Shown: one piece after another, positions 42,487 to 51,879 of the stretch | Layout of the letters: each line of letters begins with the position of its first letter | Numbering within the stretch: position 1 is the stretch's first letter | DNA from: Flavobacterium subsaxonicum WB 4.1-42 = DSM 21790 | GTDB lineage: Bacteria > Bacteroidota > Bacteroidia > Flavobacteriales > Flavobacteriaceae | Direction of reading: 5' to 3' | Assembly (NCBI RefSeq): GCF_000422725.1 | Contig: NZ_KE383909.1 | Location: 1,312,806 to 1,376,805, forward strand | DNA length: 64,000 nt | Translations under genes and position numbers: made by a program | The notes under the pieces: model-generated | Database searches by the model: none | The model's input: only the letters and a program-made list of their open reading frames with translations | What the model was told of the DNA's origin: nothing

Positions 42487-45318
42487 TTGATCATAAAAAC
42501 AAGGTTTTATTTACTGCTGTTACTGGCGTTTACAGGTGTGTTGCATGCCCAGCATTTAAACCGTATGGTTGTGCAGGCAGATTATGAGGCTAAAATGCTT
42601 AAGGTGCAGCAGCATATTGTTTACTTTAACCAAAGTACAGATACGCTTAACTACGTTATGCTTAACGACTGGAACAACGCCTATTCGGCTAAAACCACGC
42701 CGTTGGCAAAACGCTTTACCGATGAGTTTATCAAGGCCTTTCACCTTGCAAAAGACGAAGACCGCGGCTACACCAAAATATTTTCTATTGCAGACCAGAA
42801 TGGGCTTAACCTTACCAGCAGCCGGCCCGATAATCATCCTGATATTGTAAAGGTGCAGCTTAAAAACCCCATTTACCCGGGGCAAAAGTTTACGCTTTCG
42901 CTTACATACGAGGTTAAATTGCCCAACAACCGCTTTACGCGTTTTGGTTTTGATGATAAAGAAAAAACCTTTAACCTAAAAGACTGGTACCTTACCCCTG
43001 CCCGCTACCACGATGGCTTTGTGCTGTACAGCAACGAAAATACCGAAGACATTGCCAACGCCGCCGCCGATTATAACCTTACCCTAAAAATACCCAAAGG
43101 CACCTTTGTTACTACAGATCTTCTTCAGGATAAAAGAACCTCGCAGGAGGGTATAGACGAGTATGTTTTCTCCGGTAAATCCATTACCAATTTTAATATG
43201 GTGCTCGAAACCAAAAACACATTCGAGGTTTTTAAAATTAATGGCATAGAGGTAAACTGCAACCTTAAAGACAACCGAACTACCGATATACAGCGTGCCG
43301 ACCTGATTAACAGGGTCGTGAATTTTACTCAGGAAAACCTGGGCAATTACACCAACGGCAAAATACTGGTAACCCAGGCCGATTACGAGCGTAACCCCAT
43401 GTACGGGCTTAATCAGCTGCCGTCGTTTCTTAGCCCTTTCCCTGATTCGTTTTTGTATGAGATAAAATTCCTCAAAACCTACCTTAACGCCTATCTTAAA
43501 AACACTTTAAAATTAGACCCGCGCAAGGATAACTGGATTTATGATGGTATCCAGATGCAGTTGATGATACGCTATATTAACGAGCATCACCCCGATAGTA
43601 AAATGATGGGGCAAATTGGGCAAATTGGCATTTTAAAAGGCTATAACCTGTTTAATATACCTTATAACGACCAGTACAACTACCTGTACCTGCTTATGGC
43701 GCGCCGAAACCTCGACCAGCCCATTGGCGACCCTAAAAACTCATTCATAAAATTTAACCAGCAAATTGCCGGCAAATACCGCGCGGGCCTAAGCTTTAGC
43801 TATCTGGACGATTATTTGGGTGGCGATGTTGTAAATCAATCGCTTAAGGAGTTTTACGCACTTAATGCATCAGCACAAAAAACGGACAGGGCCGATCTTG
43901 AAACCATTATTAAAAGCAAGACCGATAAAAATATCGACTGGTTTTTTGATACCGTTGTGGGCACCAGAGATTTGATAGATTACAAAATGGGCCGCGTTAA
44001 AAAAGATAACGACTCGCTACAGGTTACGCTTAAAAATGTTACGGGCACTAAGGTGCCGGTAGCTGTTTATGGGCTAAAAAAAGGCAATGTGGTGTACAAG
44101 CAGTGGTTTGATGGTTTTGAGGCCGACAGCACACTGACCATACCCCGCAACGATGCCGATAAGCTGGTGCTTAACTACAACAGCCTGATACCGGAGTACA
44201 ACAAGCGCGATAACTGGAAACGCTTAAATAAGTTTTTCCCTAACGATAAGCCATTTAAATTCACGTTTTTCCAGGATCTTGAAAACCCTAAATACAACCA
44301 AGTATTTTATGTGCCGGCCTTTATATTTAATATTTACGATGGCTTTTCGCCGGGGTTCCGCATCCATAACAAATCGATGCTGGAAAAGCCCATTATCTTT
44401 GAGGCCAGCCCTACCTATTCTACCAAAACCGGCGAACTAATTGGCTCTATGTCGTTGCTTTACAACCATTATATTAGAGAAGAAGGCCTTTTTAACGTGC
44501 GCTACACACTTAGTGGCTCCACCTACCATTACACGCCCGATGCCCGTTACTTTAAGTTTACCCCGGCAGTGCAGTTCAGGATGCGTGATGACGATCTTCG
44601 TAAAAATAAAAAAGAGTTTATAATGCTAAGGCAGGTAACGGTAAACCGCGAAAAATCGGCCTTTGTACTAACCGATCAGCAAAACGAAAACTACTCGGTT
44701 TTTAACGCCCGCTACAGCAAATTCGATTCAGAAATTACCCGCCACTATAACTTTTATACCGATGTACAGATAGCCAATGCCTTTGGCAAACTATCGGGCG
44801 AGTTGCAGTTCCGCCGCCTGTTTAACGATAACAGGCAGGTAAACCTGCGCGTGTTTGCAGGTGCTTTTATGTACCGCAGCACCAGTTCGGAGTTTTTTAG
44901 TTTTGGACTCGACAGGCCAACCGATTATTTGTTCGACTACAATTACTACGGTAGGTCTGAAGATAAGGGCCTAATGAGCCAGCAGTTTATTATGGCCGAG
45001 GGTGGTTTTAAATCACGGTTTACAAACCAGTTTGCCAACCAGTGGATGACCACCGTAAATGGCAGTTTTAATGTGTGGAACTGGATAGAAATTTATGGCG
45101 ATGCCGGTATGTTTAAAAACAAATACAGCGGCACTAAGTTTGTGTATGATAGTGGTATACGCCTTAATTTGGTTACCGATTATTTTGAGCTGTACTTTCC
45201 TATGTATTCTACCAACGGGTTCGAGCCCGGCCTTGGCAACTACAGCCAGCGCATACGTTTTGTGGTAACATTGCAGCCCAACACGCTGCTAAACCTGTTT
45301 ACGCGTAAGTGGTTTTAA
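42487..45318 (+). CDS. Degenerate M1 (gluzincin)-like protein with C-terminal beta-barrel
   Basis: There is no ATG before the signal peptide. The TTG at 42487 gives MIIKTRFYLLLLLAFTGVLHAQ (shown as residues 1-20 plus AQ) and 943 residues. The N-terminal half follows the M1 aminopeptidase plan: beta sandwich (about 25-260), then a helical catalytic-like domain. At the zinc site HExxH-18-E reads KTYLN (330-334) and D353 in WIYDG, so all ligands are lost. From about residue 600 a pattern of alternating strands with PKYNQVFYVPAF and GFSPGFRIHN and a C-terminal TRKWF suggests an outer-membrane barrel. It is probably a pseudoenzyme at the cell envelope. Confidence 0.72.
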   Translation: MIIKTRFYLLLLLAFTGVLHAQHLNRMVVQADYEAKMLKVQQHIVYFNQSTDTLNYVMLNDWNNAYSAKTTPLAKRFTDEFIKAFHLAKDEDRGYTKIFSIADQNGLNLTSSRPDNHPDIVKVQLKNPIYPGQKFTLSLTYEVKLPNNRFTRFGFDDKEKTFNLKDWYLTPARYHDGFVLYSNENTEDIANAAADYNLTLKIPKGTFVTTDLLQDKRTSQEGIDEYVFSGKSITNFNMVLETKNTFEVFKINGIEVNCNLKDNRTTDIQRADLINRVVNFTQENLGNYTNGKILVTQADYERNPMYGLNQLPSFLSPFPDSFLYEIKFLKTYLNAYLKNTLKLDPRKDNWIYDGIQMQLMIRYINEHHPDSKMMGQIGQIGILKGYNLFNIPYNDQYNYLYLLMARRNLDQPIGDPKNSFIKFNQQIAGKYRAGLSFSYLDDYLGGDVVNQSLKEFYALNASAQKTDRADLETIIKSKTDKNIDWFFDTVVGTRDLIDYKMGRVKKDNDSLQVTLKNVTGTKVPVAVYGLKKGNVVYKQWFDGFEADSTLTIPRNDADKLVLNYNSLIPEYNKRDNWKRLNKFFPNDKPFKFTFFQDLENPKYNQVFYVPAFIFNIYDGFSPGFRIHNKSMLEKPIIFEASPTYSTKTGELIGSMSLLYNHYIREEGLFNVRYTLSGSTYHYTPDARYFKFTPAVQFRMRDDDLRKNKKEFIMLRQVTVNREKSAFVLTDQQNENYSVFNARYSKFDSEITRHYNFYTDVQIANAFGKLSGELQFRRLFNDNRQVNLRVFAGAFMYRSTSSEFFSFGLDRPTDYLFDYNYYGRSEDKGLMSQQFIMAEGGFKSRFTNQFANQWMTTVNGSFNVWNWIEIYGDAGMFKNKYSGTKFVYDSGIRLNLVTDYFELYFPMYSTNGFEPGLGNYSQRIRFVVTLQPNTLLNLFTRKWF

Positions 45319-45513
45319 AACCGGCTTTATTGTGCACGCATAAAAAAATCACATACTGGTGCGCATTTGGCATTATATAACAGCAGTGCGGTTTTATGTT
45401 CAAAAAAATATACAAAATATACTTTTAAAGCACAATTGCTACGCAAAATGTATTTATGTAACGCATTGATTTTGTTTTATTGCTAAAAATACAATTCAAA
45501 TTTTCGGCAATAA

Positions 45514-45545
45514 TTTCCAATATGTCGTTCTTTTACTTAAATTTG
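45514..45545 (+). promoter_or_regulatory. Candidate promoter of the fused E1 gene
   Basis: TAAATTTG (45538-45545) fits TAnnTTTG, with TTTC 20 bases upstream as an approximate -33. It lies 22 bases before the ATG. Confidence 0.4.
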
Positions 45546-45567
45546 TAATTCGCACAACACAAGTTTT

Positions 45568-47970
45568 ATGACCGAGACAGAAACAAAACAATCGCTTTCT
45601 TTTACAGATTTCAGGGCACAAGTGCTTAACGATTATAAAATTGCCGTTACCAGCCGGGAGTGCAGCCTTTTAGGCCGCCGCGAGGTGCTAACGGGTAAGG
45701 CTAAGTTTGGCATTTTTGGCGACGGTAAAGAGGTACCGCAGCTGGCTATGGCAAAGGCTTTTAAAAACGGCGATTTCCGTTCGGGCTACTACCGCGACCA
45801 GACGTTTATGATGGCTATTGGCCAGTTAACTATACAACAATTTTTTGCAGGATTATACGGGCACGCTTCTTTAGAAGACGACCCAATGTCGGCCGGAAGG
45901 CAAATGGGCGGGCACTTTGCTACCCACAGCCTGGACGAGAACGGCAACTGGAAAAACCTTACGCAGCAAAAAAACTCAAGCAGCGATATTTCGCCTACCG
46001 CAGGCCAAATGCCACGCCTTTTAGGCTTAGCGCAGGCCTCTAAAGTGTACCGAAACGTTCCGGGTGTTAACCCCGATAACTTTTCAGTTAACGGTAACGA
46101 GGTAGCCTGGGGTACTATTGGCAACGCCAGTACGTCTGAAGGTTTGTTTTTCGAAACCATAAACGCTGCCGGTGTACTACAGGTGCCTATGGTTGTAAAT
46201 GTTTGGGATGACGATTACGGCATCTCTGTACATGCACGCCACCAAACCACTAAAGAAAATATATCTGAAATATTAAAGGGTTTTCAGCGCGACGAAAACG
46301 CTAAGGGCTACGAAATTATAACCGTTAAAGGCTGGGATTATCCTGAGCTGGTTTCGGCTTACGAAAAAGCATCGCACATTGCCCGTACAGAGCATGTACC
46401 AGTACTAATGCACGTGTACCAGCTAACACAGCCGCAGGGGCACTCTACATCGGGGTCTCACGAGCGTTACAAAAATGCCGACCGCCTTTCGTGGGAGGGC
46501 GAATTTGACTGTATTGCCCAGATGAAAAAATGGATGCTCGAAAATAATATTGCTGCCGAAGACGAACTTACAGCCATAGAAAAACAAGCAAAAGTTGATG
46601 TGCTTGAGGCTAAAAAAGCAGCATGGTCGGCCTACCAGGATCCTATTAAACAAGAGCGTACAGAGCTTATTGCCATTTTAAATACCATTGCCGCACAAAG
46701 CGACAATAAAGTGTTTATAGACAAATACAGCAACGAGCTGGCCGCTATAAAAGAGCCCATCCGTAAAGATAATTTAGTTACCGCCAGAAAGGTATTACGC
46801 CTTATTATTAAAGAAAATAGTAAAACCAAACTTACCGAATGGATAGCGGGGTATTTTGATAAGATTCAGCCTAAATACAGCTCGCATTTATACTCGCAAT
46901 CCGATAAAAATATATTTACTGTAGCCCCTTTAGAGCCGCAGTATGCCGATACACCCGAAGAGGCCGATGGCCGTATGGTTATTCGCAATAACTTTGATGC
47001 CCTGTTTACCAAATACCCGCAGGCTATGGTGTTTGGCGAAGATTGCGGTGGCATTGGCGATGTTAACCAGGGGCTGGAAGGGCTTCAGGAAAAATTTGGC
47101 GATTTCAGGGTGTGCGATGCCGGTATTAGGGAGGCTACTATCCTGGGCCAGGGTATTGGAATGGCAATGCGTGGCCTTCGCCCAATTGCCGAGGTGCAGT
47201 ACCTTGACTACCTGCTGTATGCATTACAAATAATGAGCGACGACCTTGCTACCCTGCATTACCGCACGGCCGGCAGGCAAAAAGCCCCACTAATAATACG
47301 CACCCGCGGCCACAGGCTGGAGGGTATATGGCACTCGGGTTCGCCTATGGGCATGATAATTAATGCGCTTAAAGGTATACACGTGCTTGTGCCTCGTAAC
47401 ATGACCAAAGCTGCCGGTTTTTACAACATGCTTATGGAGGCCGATGAGCCTGCTCTGGTTATAGAGTGCCTTAACGGCTACAGGCTTAAAGAAAAAATGC
47501 CGACCAACCTTGGCGAATTTAAAACCCCTGTGGGTGTGGTAGAAACCATTAAAACAGGTAAAGATATTACGCTGGTATCATACGGGTCTACCCTGCGCGT
47601 TATAGAGCAGGCCGCTAAAGAATTGTTAGAAGTTGGCATTGATGCCGAAATTATTGACATACAAAGCTTACAGCCTTTTGACCTTAACCACGACATTGTA
47701 AAAAGTGTTGCCAAAACCAACAGGCTGCTTGTTATAGACGAAGATGTACCCGGTGGGGCATCTGCCTACATTTTACAGCAAATAATTGATGTACAGGACG
47801 CTTATAAGCATTTAGACAGCAAGCCCGATACGCTTACCGCCAAAGAACACAGGCCGGCCTACAGCACCGATGGCGATTATTTTTCTAAACCATCAGCCGA
47901 AGATATTTACGAAAAAGTATACAGCATTATGCACGAAGCAAAACCGAACGAATATCCGGAACTTTATTAG
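45568..47970 (+). CDS. 2-oxoacid dehydrogenase E1, fused alpha and beta subunits
   Basis: This 800-residue protein joins E1-alpha (about 1-430) and E1-beta (about 465-800) in one chain, as in many Bacteroidota. The alpha part has SGYYRDQTFMMA, the GRQMGGHFATH region and a thiamine-diphosphate region WGTIGNASTSEG...WDDDYGIS, where the usual GDG is GNA. The beta part has FGEDCGGIGDVNQGL, EVQYLDYLLYAL and SLQPFD. It decarboxylates branched-chain 2-oxoacids or pyruvate and passes the acyl group to E2. No E2 or E3 gene is nearby, so the partner is elsewhere. A terminator follows. Confidence 0.9.
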   Translation: MTETETKQSLSFTDFRAQVLNDYKIAVTSRECSLLGRREVLTGKAKFGIFGDGKEVPQLAMAKAFKNGDFRSGYYRDQTFMMAIGQLTIQQFFAGLYGHASLEDDPMSAGRQMGGHFATHSLDENGNWKNLTQQKNSSSDISPTAGQMPRLLGLAQASKVYRNVPGVNPDNFSVNGNEVAWGTIGNASTSEGLFFETINAAGVLQVPMVVNVWDDDYGISVHARHQTTKENISEILKGFQRDENAKGYEIITVKGWDYPELVSAYEKASHIARTEHVPVLMHVYQLTQPQGHSTSGSHERYKNADRLSWEGEFDCIAQMKKWMLENNIAAEDELTAIEKQAKVDVLEAKKAAWSAYQDPIKQERTELIAILNTIAAQSDNKVFIDKYSNELAAIKEPIRKDNLVTARKVLRLIIKENSKTKLTEWIAGYFDKIQPKYSSHLYSQSDKNIFTVAPLEPQYADTPEEADGRMVIRNNFDALFTKYPQAMVFGEDCGGIGDVNQGLEGLQEKFGDFRVCDAGIREATILGQGIGMAMRGLRPIAEVQYLDYLLYALQIMSDDLATLHYRTAGRQKAPLIIRTRGHRLEGIWHSGSPMGMIINALKGIHVLVPRNMTKAAGFYNMLMEADEPALVIECLNGYRLKEKMPTNLGEFKTPVGVVETIKTGKDITLVSYGSTLRVIEQAAKELLEVGIDAEIIDIQSLQPFDLNHDIVKSVAKTNRLLVIDEDVPGGASAYILQQIIDVQDAYKHLDSKPDTLTAKEHRPAYSTDGDYFSKPSAEDIYEKVYSIMHEAKPNEYPELY

Positions 47971-48028
47971 TATTCAGTCGCAGTTTACAGTGATCAGTAT
48001 ACAGTTGACAGATTATAATCTAAAATAC

Positions 48029-48055
48029 AAATCCCCAGCTTTATGCCGGGGATTT
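48029..48055. terminator. Terminator between the E1 and ALDH genes
   Basis: AAATCCCC-a-GC and GC-c-GGGGATTT pair around TTTAT, followed by TTTTTT on the plus strand. Flanking it are inverted CAGTCGCAGTTT (from about 47977) and AAACTGCGACTG (about 48089) arms, a separate intergenic repeat. Confidence 0.8.
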
Positions 48056-48109
48056 TTTATTTGAGTAAGTGCGCAAACTGAGACTGAAAACTGCGACTGC
48101 GACTGTATA

Positions 48110-49462
48110 CTACGCTATAAAAACCGTTTTTACATTCACAAATTCTTTAATACCGTTTTCGGCGAGTTCGCGACCAAAGCCGGAGCGTTTAATGCCGCCA
48201 AAAGGCAGCGCAGGGTCAGATTTTACCATTGCATTTATAAACACGGCACCCTCCTGAAACAGTGATATCTTGCTCTTAATAGCATCAACATCTGTAGTAA
48301 AAACCGATACCCCCAGACCAAAACCGGTGGCATTGCTTAGTTTTACAGCTTCTTCTAAAGTATCAAAAGGCACAACCGGTACGGCAGGGCCAAACACCTC
48401 TTCGGCAAAAACAGGCATATCGGCAGTAACGTTAGTTAGCACTGTAGGCTCATAAAACGCATTATTTCGCTTACCGCCAATTGCAATTTTTGCACCCATC
48501 GCCACCGAATCATTCACCTGTTTCTCCACCTCTTCGGCAAGGTCTACCCGCGCTAACGGACCAATATACGTAGCCTCATCCATCGGGTCGCCCGACTTTA
48601 ATTCGGCCACACCCTTTATAAATTTCTCCATAAACACATCAAAAATACTGCTGTGCACCAAAAAACGCTTGGCAGCAATACAGCTTTGCCCGGTGTTCTG
48701 GAAACGCGCCGTAATGGCAATAGGCACGGCAGTTTCAAGGTCGGCATCGGCACAAATAATCAGGGCATTGCTGCCACCAAGCTCTAAAACCGACTTTTTA
48801 ACCTGTGCCGCTGCCGCAGATGCTACCGATGTACCCGCTTTTTCGCTCCCCGTAAGCGAAACCGCCTTGATAATTGGGTTATCTATAACCTCCTTAACCT
48901 GGTCGCCCGCAATTAGCAGGTTGGTGTACACCCCCTCCGGAAATCCGGCATCTTTAAACAGCTCTTCGAGCAAAATTGCACTGCCCGCAACGTTGCTGGC
49001 GTGCTTTACCACAACCGTATTGCCCGCTATAATTGCCGGTATGGCAAACCTGAAAACCTGCCAGTACGGAAAATTCCAGGGCATAACGCCAAGTATAACA
49101 CCAAGGGGCTCGTGGGTAACAAAACTCTCGCTGCCATCGGCTGCAATATGCCTGTCTTTTAAAAATTCTTCTGCATTTTTTAAGTAATATTCGCACAAAA
49201 GTTTGCACTTTTCTACCTCGGCAACAGATTGTTTTATAGGCTTACCCATCTCTAAAGTACAGGTTTTGGCCATCAAATGTTGTGATTTTGTTAAAGAAAA
49301 TATTAAAGTTTTTATAAAATTTAGCCTCTCAGCTATAGTTTTTGCCCCCCATGTATGTGCCGTATGGTCACTGTTTTGAAGGATTTTTATTACCTGAACC
49401 CCAGTAAAATACTGATGTTCAGATAAAAAAGTTGTGTTAAAAGGATTGACAATAGAAAACAT
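48110..49462 (-). CDS. NAD(P)-dependent aldehyde dehydrogenase (succinate-semialdehyde type)
   Basis: The 450-residue enzyme has the family blocks LGVILGVMPWNFPYWQ, SLTGSEKAGTSVA, catalytic Glu in VLELGGSNALI and catalytic Cys in FQNTGQSCIAAKRF, then EEVFGPAVPV and PFGGIKRSGFGREL. It matches the Sad/GabD group in length. The substrate could be succinate semialdehyde or a related short aldehyde. The gene is alone on the minus strand and diverges from ompA. Confidence 0.9.
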   Translation of the reverse strand: MFSIVNPFNTTFLSEHQYFTGVQVIKILQNSDHTAHTWGAKTIAERLNFIKTLIFSLTKSQHLMAKTCTLEMGKPIKQSVAEVEKCKLLCEYYLKNAEEFLKDRHIAADGSESFVTHEPLGVILGVMPWNFPYWQVFRFAIPAIIAGNTVVVKHASNVAGSAILLEELFKDAGFPEGVYTNLLIAGDQVKEVIDNPIIKAVSLTGSEKAGTSVASAAAAQVKKSVLELGGSNALIICADADLETAVPIAITARFQNTGQSCIAAKRFLVHSSIFDVFMEKFIKGVAELKSGDPMDEATYIGPLARVDLAEEVEKQVNDSVAMGAKIAIGGKRNNAFYEPTVLTNVTADMPVFAEEVFGPAVPVVPFDTLEEAVKLSNATGFGLGVSVFTTDVDAIKSKISLFQEGAVFINAMVKSDPALPFGGIKRSGFGRELAENGIKEFVNVKTVFIA

Positions 49463-49474
49463 TTTTTACTTTTG
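49445..49474 (+). promoter_or_regulatory. Candidate promoter of the ompA-like gene
   Basis: ATTG (49445-49448) and TACTTTTG (49467-49474) are spaced by 18 bases, close to TTTG-N19-TAnnTTTG. It overlaps the 5' end of the divergent aldehyde dehydrogenase gene, so the ompA leader is about 90 bases. Confidence 0.5.
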
Positions 49475-49569
49475 CTTAAATTAATAGTAAAAATAACAAA
49501 TATTTTCTTAGGATAATTTTACTATTTTTACCAAATATTTCAAAGTACTGATAAACAAAACAATTATTT

Positions 49570-50832
49570 ATGAAGAAAGTTGTACTCCCACTACTAATGC
49601 TGTCCCTTACTTGTGTAAGTATGCGGGCGCAGGAAACGGAAGAGAGCACTGGCACAGGTGCCAATGATTTCAAAAAGTCGTCAATTGAGTTAGGATTTGG
49701 TTTTGCCAAAGCCGCAAACCCAATGACGTCTGGTTACCACATGAAAACCACTAACCTTTTCGATGCAAATTTGGGCTTCAGGTATATGTTTAGTACCAAA
49801 TTTGGTTTAAAGTTAACTGGATTTTACGATAAGTTTAAAGAAGACTTAGGTCCTGAATTTGAAACCAGTGCTTATGGTGGTACACTTGAAGGCGTTGTTA
49901 ACTTAGGCCGCATTATGCAGTTTGAAACGTGGACAAAAAGTTTTAACGTTTTAGGACATGTTGGCGGTGGTGTTACCATGCTTAAAAATGATGATTACGA
50001 TTTAGATGATGATGTACTGGGTACTATTGTATTTGGCTTAACAGCTCAATACAAAATAGGCAACTTTGGTGCTGTACAGGCAGATTTCTCAATGCTAAAT
50101 AACTTTGGCCAACAAAGAACATGGGATGGTGCTGAGTACGATGCAATGGGCAAGCAGGGCTTTGACAGCTCTCTTTACCACGCTACACTTGGTTTAGCTA
50201 TCTATCTTGGACAAAAAGGCCAACCGCATGCTGACTGGTATGTTGACGAGAAACCGGATGCTATTGAAGAAGCTGAAAGCCGTATAGAAGAGCTTGAAAC
50301 TATGATGAACGACACCGATAAAGATGGTGTGCCAGATTATCTTGATGCTGAGCCAAACTCTGTTGCAGGTGTAAAAGTTGACAGCAAAGGTAGAAGCATA
50401 GATACTAACAATAACGGTATTCCAGACGAGATGGAGTCTTATGTTGAGCAAAAAACAACAGAGATGAAACAAGCTATGAATGCTGATATGGCTTCGTTAA
50501 TTAACGGTGGATACGTAAACGTATACTTCGACTTTAATAAAGAGCAGCCTAATGCACAATCTGTAGGTGGTATTAATTTCCTTATCAAGTACCTAAAAGA
50601 AAATACTTCTGCTTCTGCTGATGTTATTGGTTACGCTGATGAGATTGGAGATACTGAATACAACAGAGGACTATCTCAAAGAAGGGCCGAAAATGTTAAG
50701 AAAATACTTGTTGACGCCGGTATAGACGCAGGCAGGTTAAACATTGTTGGTAACGGTGAAGATACATCTGTAAACAAAGAATCTCAGTATGCACGTCAGA
50801 CTGTAAGAAGAGTTACCTTTATACTTAAATAG
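49570..50832 (+). CDS. OmpA family outer-membrane protein with TSP3 repeats
   Basis: The 420-residue protein has a signal peptide ending MRAQ (residue 20). An eight-strand barrel-like N-domain spans about 35-215. A short coiled segment (EEAESRIEELETMM) precedes calcium-binding thrombospondin type 3-like repeats (NDTDKDGVPDYLD, DTNNNGIPDEME). The OmpA C-terminal peptidoglycan-binding domain (about 310-420) shows VYFDFNKEQPN, NRGLSQRRAENVK and ARQTVRRVTFILK. It anchors the outer membrane to peptidoglycan. Codon use in this gene is more A/T-ended than in neighbours, typical of highly expressed genes here. Confidence 0.93.
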   Translation: MKKVVLPLLMLSLTCVSMRAQETEESTGTGANDFKKSSIELGFGFAKAANPMTSGYHMKTTNLFDANLGFRYMFSTKFGLKLTGFYDKFKEDLGPEFETSAYGGTLEGVVNLGRIMQFETWTKSFNVLGHVGGGVTMLKNDDYDLDDDVLGTIVFGLTAQYKIGNFGAVQADFSMLNNFGQQRTWDGAEYDAMGKQGFDSSLYHATLGLAIYLGQKGQPHADWYVDEKPDAIEEAESRIEELETMMNDTDKDGVPDYLDAEPNSVAGVKVDSKGRSIDTNNNGIPDEMESYVEQKTTEMKQAMNADMASLINGGYVNVYFDFNKEQPNAQSVGGINFLIKYLKENTSASADVIGYADEIGDTEYNRGLSQRRAENVKKILVDAGIDAGRLNIVGNGEDTSVNKESQYARQTVRRVTFILK

Positions 50833-50861
50833 TAAAAAGATACCTTAAAATATATTTGAAG

Positions 50862-50885
50862 AAACCTCTGCTTTTGCAGAGGTTT
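50862..50885 (+). terminator. Terminator after the ompA-like gene
   Basis: AAACCTCTGC and GCAGAGGTTT form a 10-bp stem with a TTTT loop, followed by a T-run. Confidence 0.9.
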
Positions 50886-50908
50886 TTTTTTATCTTTAAA
50901 AGAAAACA

Positions 50909-51319
50909 ATGAACGAACGTGATACGGGCATACTTGCCCTTAGAGGTGAAGCCATTGGCGATATCCACCAGCAATCCGGACCCGAAGAAAAGTTTCAGAA
51001 CAAAACATTACGGCCGGTATTAAAGTTGCAAAACGATCTTTTTATAGAAGCCTTTTTAAATTATGCCAACAAGCAAAAGAACCAGTTTTACACGCTCTCT
51101 ACAGAAAAAAAGTTGCACTACATAGAGAACACCATCCATAAGGATATAAAGTTCAGAAATGCCCTAAAAGGGATGGTTATAGCGCTGTTTACTGTAGAGG
51201 AGTTCAGGGAATACACATCAAACTCGTCTAACCTAAACAAGCGCATGATGAACCTGCTTATTGAGCGCCTTAAAGACCAGGTTCAATTGTTACTACCTGT
51301 AGAGCAGACCGAATTATAA
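50909..51319 (+). CDS. Conserved hypothetical helical protein
   Basis: The 136-residue protein begins MNERDTGILALRGEAIGDI and is otherwise predicted almost entirely helical (LRPVLKLQNDLFIEAFLNYA, IHKDIKFRNALKGMVIALF, LNKRMMNLLIERLKDQ). No signal peptide or membrane segment is seen, so it should be cytoplasmic. Related Flavobacterium proteins are sometimes labelled glyoxalase, but I see no VOC-fold pattern or metal ligands. Function is unknown. It is placed between two terminators. Confidence 0.75.
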   Translation: MNERDTGILALRGEAIGDIHQQSGPEEKFQNKTLRPVLKLQNDLFIEAFLNYANKQKNQFYTLSTEKKLHYIENTIHKDIKFRNALKGMVIALFTVEEFREYTSNSSNLNKRMMNLLIERLKDQVQLLLPVEQTEL

Positions 51320-51333
51320 AATACAAAGCATAA

Positions 51334-51358
51334 AAAAAGGAGCCATTCGCTCCTTTTT
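51334..51358. terminator. Bidirectional terminator
   Basis: AAAAAGGAGC and GCTCCTTTTT form a 10-bp stem around CATTC between convergent genes. Confidence 0.87.
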
Positions 51359-51377
51359 GTTGTTATATACACTTGGT

Positions 51378-51803
51378 TTACTTTTTAGGGGTAAACACCA
51401 GTACTTCATTATCATTGTTTAAAAGCGTAAGCTTCTCTTTATCTCCCTTAGCCATATTTACAGTTTGCAGTGCGGCCATATACGTGTTCTCGCCTTCGCC
51501 GGGGCAAAACATCTTGGTAGACATCATCTGGCTAATGGCAAGCCCTCCTTTATCGTTAATGCTGTAGGTGCCGCCATAGCTGTTGCAGCCACCTTTGCCG
51601 TTAACTTTATTATCTGTAGTAAAATTTATGGTAGGCAGCCCGTTGTTATAATCCGCAGCCGCGGGGCTTTTACCGTTGATAGAAGCCAATTGCCACTCCG
51701 TTCCGGTTATTGTAGCGCTATCTGCGGCCGATTTTGTGCAATTGCACGAACTTGTAAGCATTACTATAAAAAAGGCAGCACAGCCCATTACAATCTGTTT
51801 CAT
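51378..51803 (-). CDS. META/HslJ domain lipoprotein
   Basis: The start is the ATG at 51803 (141 residues), which gives a lipoprotein signal with Cys20 (MLTSSC). A longer frame upstream would run into the neighbouring gene. The META domain covers about residues 33-140, with GTEWQLASINGK, INFTTDNKVNGKGGCNSYGG and MMSTKMFCPG. In E. coli HslJ such proteins relate to heat and novobiocin resistance. It is probably a periplasm-facing lipoprotein. Confidence 0.87.
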   Translation of the reverse strand: MKQIVMGCAAFFIVMLTSSCNCTKSAADSATITGTEWQLASINGKSPAAADYNNGLPTINFTTDNKVNGKGGCNSYGGTYSINDKGGLAISQMMSTKMFCPGEGENTYMAALQTVNMAKGDKEKLTLLNNDNEVLVFTPKK

Positions 51804-51879
51804 AATTTTTAAGTTTTGGTTTATAACAAAATTAAAAATTATCTTACAATTGGCGGCAGACTTTATAAATAGTTTAATA

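Noticed and set aside
42487..45318. Active M1 aminopeptidase
   Set aside because: All zinc ligands and the catalytic Glu of HExxH-18-E are replaced.
50909..51319. Glyoxalase
   Set aside because: The protein is all helical with no VOC-type strands or metal ligands; kept as hypothetical.
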